From Beroe ovata (taxonomy: Eukaryota; Ctenophora; Nuda; Beroida; Beroidae): a DNA stretch of 10,814 nucleotides. Position 1 is the first letter of the stretch; each line of letters opens with the position of its first letter. The stretch is taken from NCBI GenBank assembly GCA_946803715.1, contig CAMPET010000292.1:27426-38239 (forward strand). Reading direction: 5' to 3'. Both the position numbers and the translations under genes were made by a program. The notes beneath the pieces were generated by a model. It saw only the letters and a list, made by a program, of their open reading frames with translations, did not search any database and had not been told where the DNA came from. Positions 8,244-10,814 of this stretch are shown here, one piece after another.

Positions 8244-8465
8244 ATTGCCGGGGGCCGGGACTGAAGCGCTCGCGCTCAAGGTTGATTAAAAACGCCGGCG
8301 ATGTTACAACGAAGCGCCGCGCGCAACATAGCATTGCCTATTGCGCGTTCTATTTGCTTGCCTGGAGTTGCTCTACCCAGCGGCGGAGCGGCGCGCACCT
8401 TTATCGAAGGCCGAAACTGTTGCGGTATTGGATGAAGGCGCGCGCCGCGCGCAAGAAACAGGTCA
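8244..8465. promoter_or_regulatory. CpG-dense block, possible promoter island of MTCH
   Basis: About 220 bases are rich in CG dinucleotides, with runs such as ggcgcgcgccgcgcgcaag and gaagcgccgcgcgcaac, in sharp contrast to the AT-rich DNA on both sides. It lies 384 bases upstream of the MTCH exon 1a ATG. CpG-rich blocks often mark promoters in methylated animal genomes. A plus-strand frame is open across the block, but its composition follows the GC content and I recognise no protein in it. It could also be a foreign insertion. Confidence 0.45.
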
Positions 8466-8779
8466 GGTAACATCTGACATTCTAACAACGGGATCGGAAT
8501 CGGATCCCCATTGCCCATACCTATCACCTGTTTTGCCGTTTTGGCTTTCTATGAGAACTGCAGAGGTCAGATAAACTCAAAGTCTGACAACGAATAACTG
8601 GATCAGAATTCACACATTCTCCAAAATATAAAATCGAGACGAACCTAATTCTAGACCTGCTTCTCAAAACTGTGATTGCAAACATAACTAAAACTTGAAG
8701 TAGAACAAATAGCATGGTATCCACTAAATAAATTCCTCCACAATCCTATAGATTCAGAACTACGTCAACGTGTACACAG
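8466..8779. other. gene-free stretch right of the CpG block
   Basis: This is mostly AT-rich DNA. A GTAACA at 8468-8473 could be a donor for a plus-strand exon inside the CpG block, but this is unproven. A minus-strand frame at 8524-8724 has no recognisable content. Confidence 0.35.
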
Positions 8780-8881
8780 GATGCTTCTATTCTGTTTATG
8801 AAGAAACGAATGCTTGCAATAGGGGACAATAATATTATTGAGGAGGGACCATTAACCATTTTAGTCGCGATCAACCAATGA
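8780..8881 (+). CDS. candidate terminal exon of a plus-strand gene
   Basis: After a possible acceptor (gtacacag, ending at 8779), a 33-codon frame begins DASILFMKKRMLAIGDN and runs through NNIIEEGPL to a TGA at 8879-8881. The residue mix looks protein-like, and an AATAAA follows at 8986-8991. A donor in the CpG block (CAG^GTCAGG near 8459-8461) would join in phase 0 with a short basic peptide that has its own ATG. I recognise no family. This could be a small gene divergent from MTCH, or chance. Confidence 0.25.
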   Translation, partial: DASILFMKKRMLAIGDNNIIEEGPLTILVAINQ

Positions 8882-9352
8882 AAACATGGATAGAAGCAAA
8901 GATTGACCCGAGAAACGCTGTCACATGATTGAGGATGTTTCTGACTCCTCTTCAATAATACCACTCTCTCTAGTTTTTACATCGAAATAAAATGAATTAT
9001 ATGCAATGCTGATGCAGTATCGCTGGCATGTGAGGTACTGACAGGAAAAACCGCGGAATTCTGAGAATTGACACAAATCTGGTTACGCTGCCAGCAAGAA
9101 ATCATGCAAAAATCGAAACTGTACTGTGAAATTAAAAATAATAAAACTTAAATAACAAGCTTATTGGTGGAATATGTTTGGAAGAACTCAACTTTTCAAA
9201 CACATTCTGCAACAACTAGGAACAATATAATAGGGAACAAACATATCATTGTGTTTCTAGGGGAATGTTTTTTAGATTCTCCACACTTTTGAAAATAAAT
9301 AACGAATAATAAAATGAAACCCTAATCATAAAAGGGGTAGTTATGAAGGTTA
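8882..9352. other. AT-rich gene-free stretch
   Basis: No exon, RNA gene or tandem repeat is supported here. It should include the 3' untranslated region of the small gene to the right, which reads leftward, although I found no minus-strand AATAAA in it. Confidence 0.45.
8986..8991 (+). terminator. possible polyadenylation signal (AATAAA)
   Basis: A canonical AATAAA on the plus strand lies about 105 bases past the TGA of the candidate plus-strand exon. The surroundings are AT-rich, so chance is possible. Confidence 0.3.
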
Positions 9353-10065
9353 TCAGTTTTTGTTGCCATAGTAACGATGTTGCACCTCGTTGTTGTAGTC
9401 TTTGCTCGCTTGTTCCATGACTCTGGAGTCTTTCCTCCTTATGGTACTGACGAGAATAAGGGGATAGGGGAAAGTGAACAAAAGGGGTGAGAATGAGGGG
9501 TGAGATTGAGGGGTGAAAAAGAGCGGTGAGAAAAAAGGATGAGAAAGAGGGATGGAAAAGGGGTTGCTAGGTAATGATCTCTCTCTCACCTAGTGTCACC
9601 TGGCCGCATCATCCCGATGGCCCGAATTTGATTGGACAGATCCACCAAACCTGGGAGTGAAAATGAAATGATGATATTTGTTTTTATGAAATGAACACAA
9701 ACAATCGGGGGAATGCGAGCTCTTACCTTCCTGTGATGGGTTCGGATTGTTTACATCTGTTGACACCTGCTGTCCTCCTGTTGACACCTGTTCAGGTGGA
9801 GACACCACCTGATCACTGTGTCGTTCCATGGATGTACTAGAGGGAGAAATAAGACGATGATTAGAAGAGCCATGTGTCTGCCACCATCAACCATCATCAC
9901 ACTAGACCGTTACCATGGTAAATATGAAGTGTGCATTGTGCAGTTATCATGGTAACTGACAACTACCTGTTTTGGTGTATGGAGTGGGAGCTACCGCATC
10001 TGTTCAAAGCAGAGAGGGAGTTTGTTCTCTTGTTGGTGGGACGGGCTGAACAGAGAGGGGTTCAT
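9353..10065 (-). CDS. small unrecognised protein, four exons
   Basis: Minus-strand exons are 10065-9995, 9836-9727, 9650-9590 and 9446-9353. They sum to 336 bases (111 residues plus TGA), with GT..AG introns in consistent phase. The junctions between exons 2, 3 and 4 are strong: donor G^GTAAGA with acceptor CTCCCAG, and donor AG^GTGAGA with acceptor CGTCAG. The first donor (CG^GTAGCT) is weak. A better one at 9967/9966 (CAG^GTAGTT) would put a stop after the first ATG, and translation would then start at ATG 9829-9827 for an 85-residue protein. The N-terminal half is Ser/Gln/Pro-rich and probably disordered. The likely conserved part is GLVDLSNQIRAIGMMRPGDT (about 61-80), followed by a charged stretch with RRKDSRVMEQ and the C-terminus RYYGNKN. 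I see no signal peptide, membrane helix or cysteine pattern, and I do not recognise the family. Confidence 0.65.
9362..9375. promoter_or_regulatory. X-box-like 14-mer inside coding sequence
   Basis: On the minus strand this reads GTTACTATGGCAAC and fits GTNRCY-N2-RGYAAC-type RFX sites closely. It encodes part of RYYGN at the C-terminus of the 111-residue protein. It belongs to the same motif family as the intronic copies. Confidence 0.35.
9479..9564. repeat. purine-rich tract with ~13-bp GGGTGAGA periodicity
   Basis: Nearly all bases on the plus strand are A or G, with recurring gaggggtgaga-type units. On the coding (minus) strand it is a long pyrimidine run inside the intron between exons 3 and 4 of the small gene, upstream of the exon 4 acceptor. 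Such tracts can form triplex DNA. Confidence 0.8.
9909..9956. repeat. pair of GTTACCATGGTAAC-like palindromes in an intron
   Basis: GTTACCATGGTAAA lies at 9909-9922 and GTTATCATGGTAAC at 9943-9956, with start points 34 bases apart. Both are in the first intron of the small gene (9837-9994). They are members of the window-wide motif family. Confidence 0.7.
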
Positions 10066-10129
10066 GATAGTTGTGTACAATAAGGGATACAATAAGAGTC
10101 ATACCCTCTAACCTCACCGTATACCATAC

Positions 10130-10814
10130 GAGTTTCAAATGGTCCTTGAGCTATGGTAGAAGTTTCAAATTAATCTGTCGATCCCTTAGGGAGCTATCCT
10201 CAAATGCTTACTCTAATTGTCAAGTTTCCCGCTCACTCCATTTGTTTTTCACAGATAAGGGGCTCTTATGTCAGCCCTCAACTTTGAAACCAATTATCGG
10301 ATTGACATGAAATTTTGGCTGTCCGAGTTTCTAATGATCCTCTAGCGACAGTAGAAGTTTCAAGTCAATCGGTCGATCCATTTGGAAGCTATCCTCAAAT
10401 GCTCACTCCCATTGTGAAGTTTTCCGCCGATAAGGGATTACGTCGGCATTTACTTTAAAACCGATTATCGGATTCACATGAAATTTTGGCAGTCGGAGTT
10501 TCTAATGGTCCTCTAGCGACGCTAGAAGTTTCAAGTCAATCGGTCGATCCATTTGGAAGCTATCCTCAAATGCTCACTTCAACTGTCATGTTTTTGCAGA
10601 TAAGGGTTATGTCCTCCCTCAACTTTGGAACCGATTATCGGATCGACATGAAATTTTGGCTGTCCGAGTTTCTAATGGTCCTCTAGCGACGGTAGAAATT
10701 TCAAGTCAATCGGACAATCCGTCAGGGAGCTATCCTCAAGTGCTCACTTCAACTGTGATGATCTAACGGATAAGGGGTTATGTCGGCCCTTAACTTGGGA
10801 ACCGATTATCGGAT
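10130..10814. repeat. ~170-bp satellite array, cut by window edge
   Basis: Units aligned on gagttt start at 10130 (195 bases, with an insertion of about 24 bases), 10325 (171), 10496 (170) and 10666 (truncated by the window end). Shared blocks include ccgattatcggat, catgaaattttggc, tctaatggtcctctagcga, gaagtttcaagtcaatcg and gctatcctcaaatgctcac. The left boundary is about 65 bases upstream of the first ATG of the small minus-strand gene. Short open frames in it are by-products. Confidence 0.95.

Noticed and set aside
8231-8527. Arg-rich frames on both strands of the CpG block as a horizontally acquired gene
   Set aside because: Open frames on both strands are expected in GC-rich DNA. None has a recognisable motif, so I list the block only as a possible promoter.
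8746-8964. 72-codon minus-strand frame
   Set aside because: It has no splice partners or recognisable motif and is antisense to a more protein-like plus-strand frame.
1-10814. CRISPR array, bacterial defence system, virus or transposase gene
   Set aside because: The tandem arrays lack the constant repeat and unique spacer pattern. No integrase, transposase, reverse transcriptase or defence protein motif is visible in any frame I examined.

Overview
The window looks like nuclear DNA of an invertebrate animal. All three genes I could assemble have introns with GT..AG borders. Most introns are short (43 to about 550 bases), spacing between genes is small, and short tandem or palindromic repeats fill most introns. 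One gene is a clear MTCH1/MTCH2-type mitochondrial carrier homolog, a family known from animals. The compact layout and repeat-filled introns would suit a sponge or another marine invertebrate, but that is inference and I cannot name a species. I see no bacterial operon, ribosome binding site, CRISPR array, tRNA or rRNA gene.

All three assembled genes lie on the minus strand and read right to left. On the left (2954 down to 623) is a six-exon gene for a 339-residue protein with four zinc fingers, a basic nuclear-localisation-like stretch and a very acidic repetitive tail. Splicing was worked out by hand. Every junction keeps the reading frame, and two junctions rebuild zinc fingers that are split between exons. 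In the middle (7860 down to 3290) is a ten-exon MTCH gene of 364 residues. Its first coding exon is duplicated in tandem (7756-7860 and 7580-7711). Both copies end in the same residues and in the same splice phase, so they look like alternative N-termini. On the right (10065 down to 9353) is a four-exon gene for a small unrecognised protein of 111 residues, or 85 if translation starts at the second exon's ATG.

Repeats dominate the rest. There is an AC microsatellite at the left edge. An 11-bp minisatellite follows. A 30-bp array lies in intron 1 of the zinc-finger gene, arrays of about 20 and 44 bp lie in MTCH introns 6 and 5, and MTCH intron 4 holds a triplicated unit of about 546 bp. A satellite of about 170 bp per unit runs off the right edge. 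A palindromic GTTACCATGGTAAC-like motif, resembling the RFX X-box, recurs in several introns, in spacers and once in coding sequence. A CpG-dense block of about 220 bp (8244-8465) lies upstream of MTCH and may be its promoter, possibly bidirectional. A weak plus-strand terminal exon candidate with a polyadenylation signal lies beyond it.

Nothing suggests the three genes share a pathway. The strongest point for follow-up is the pair of alternative first exons in MTCH.
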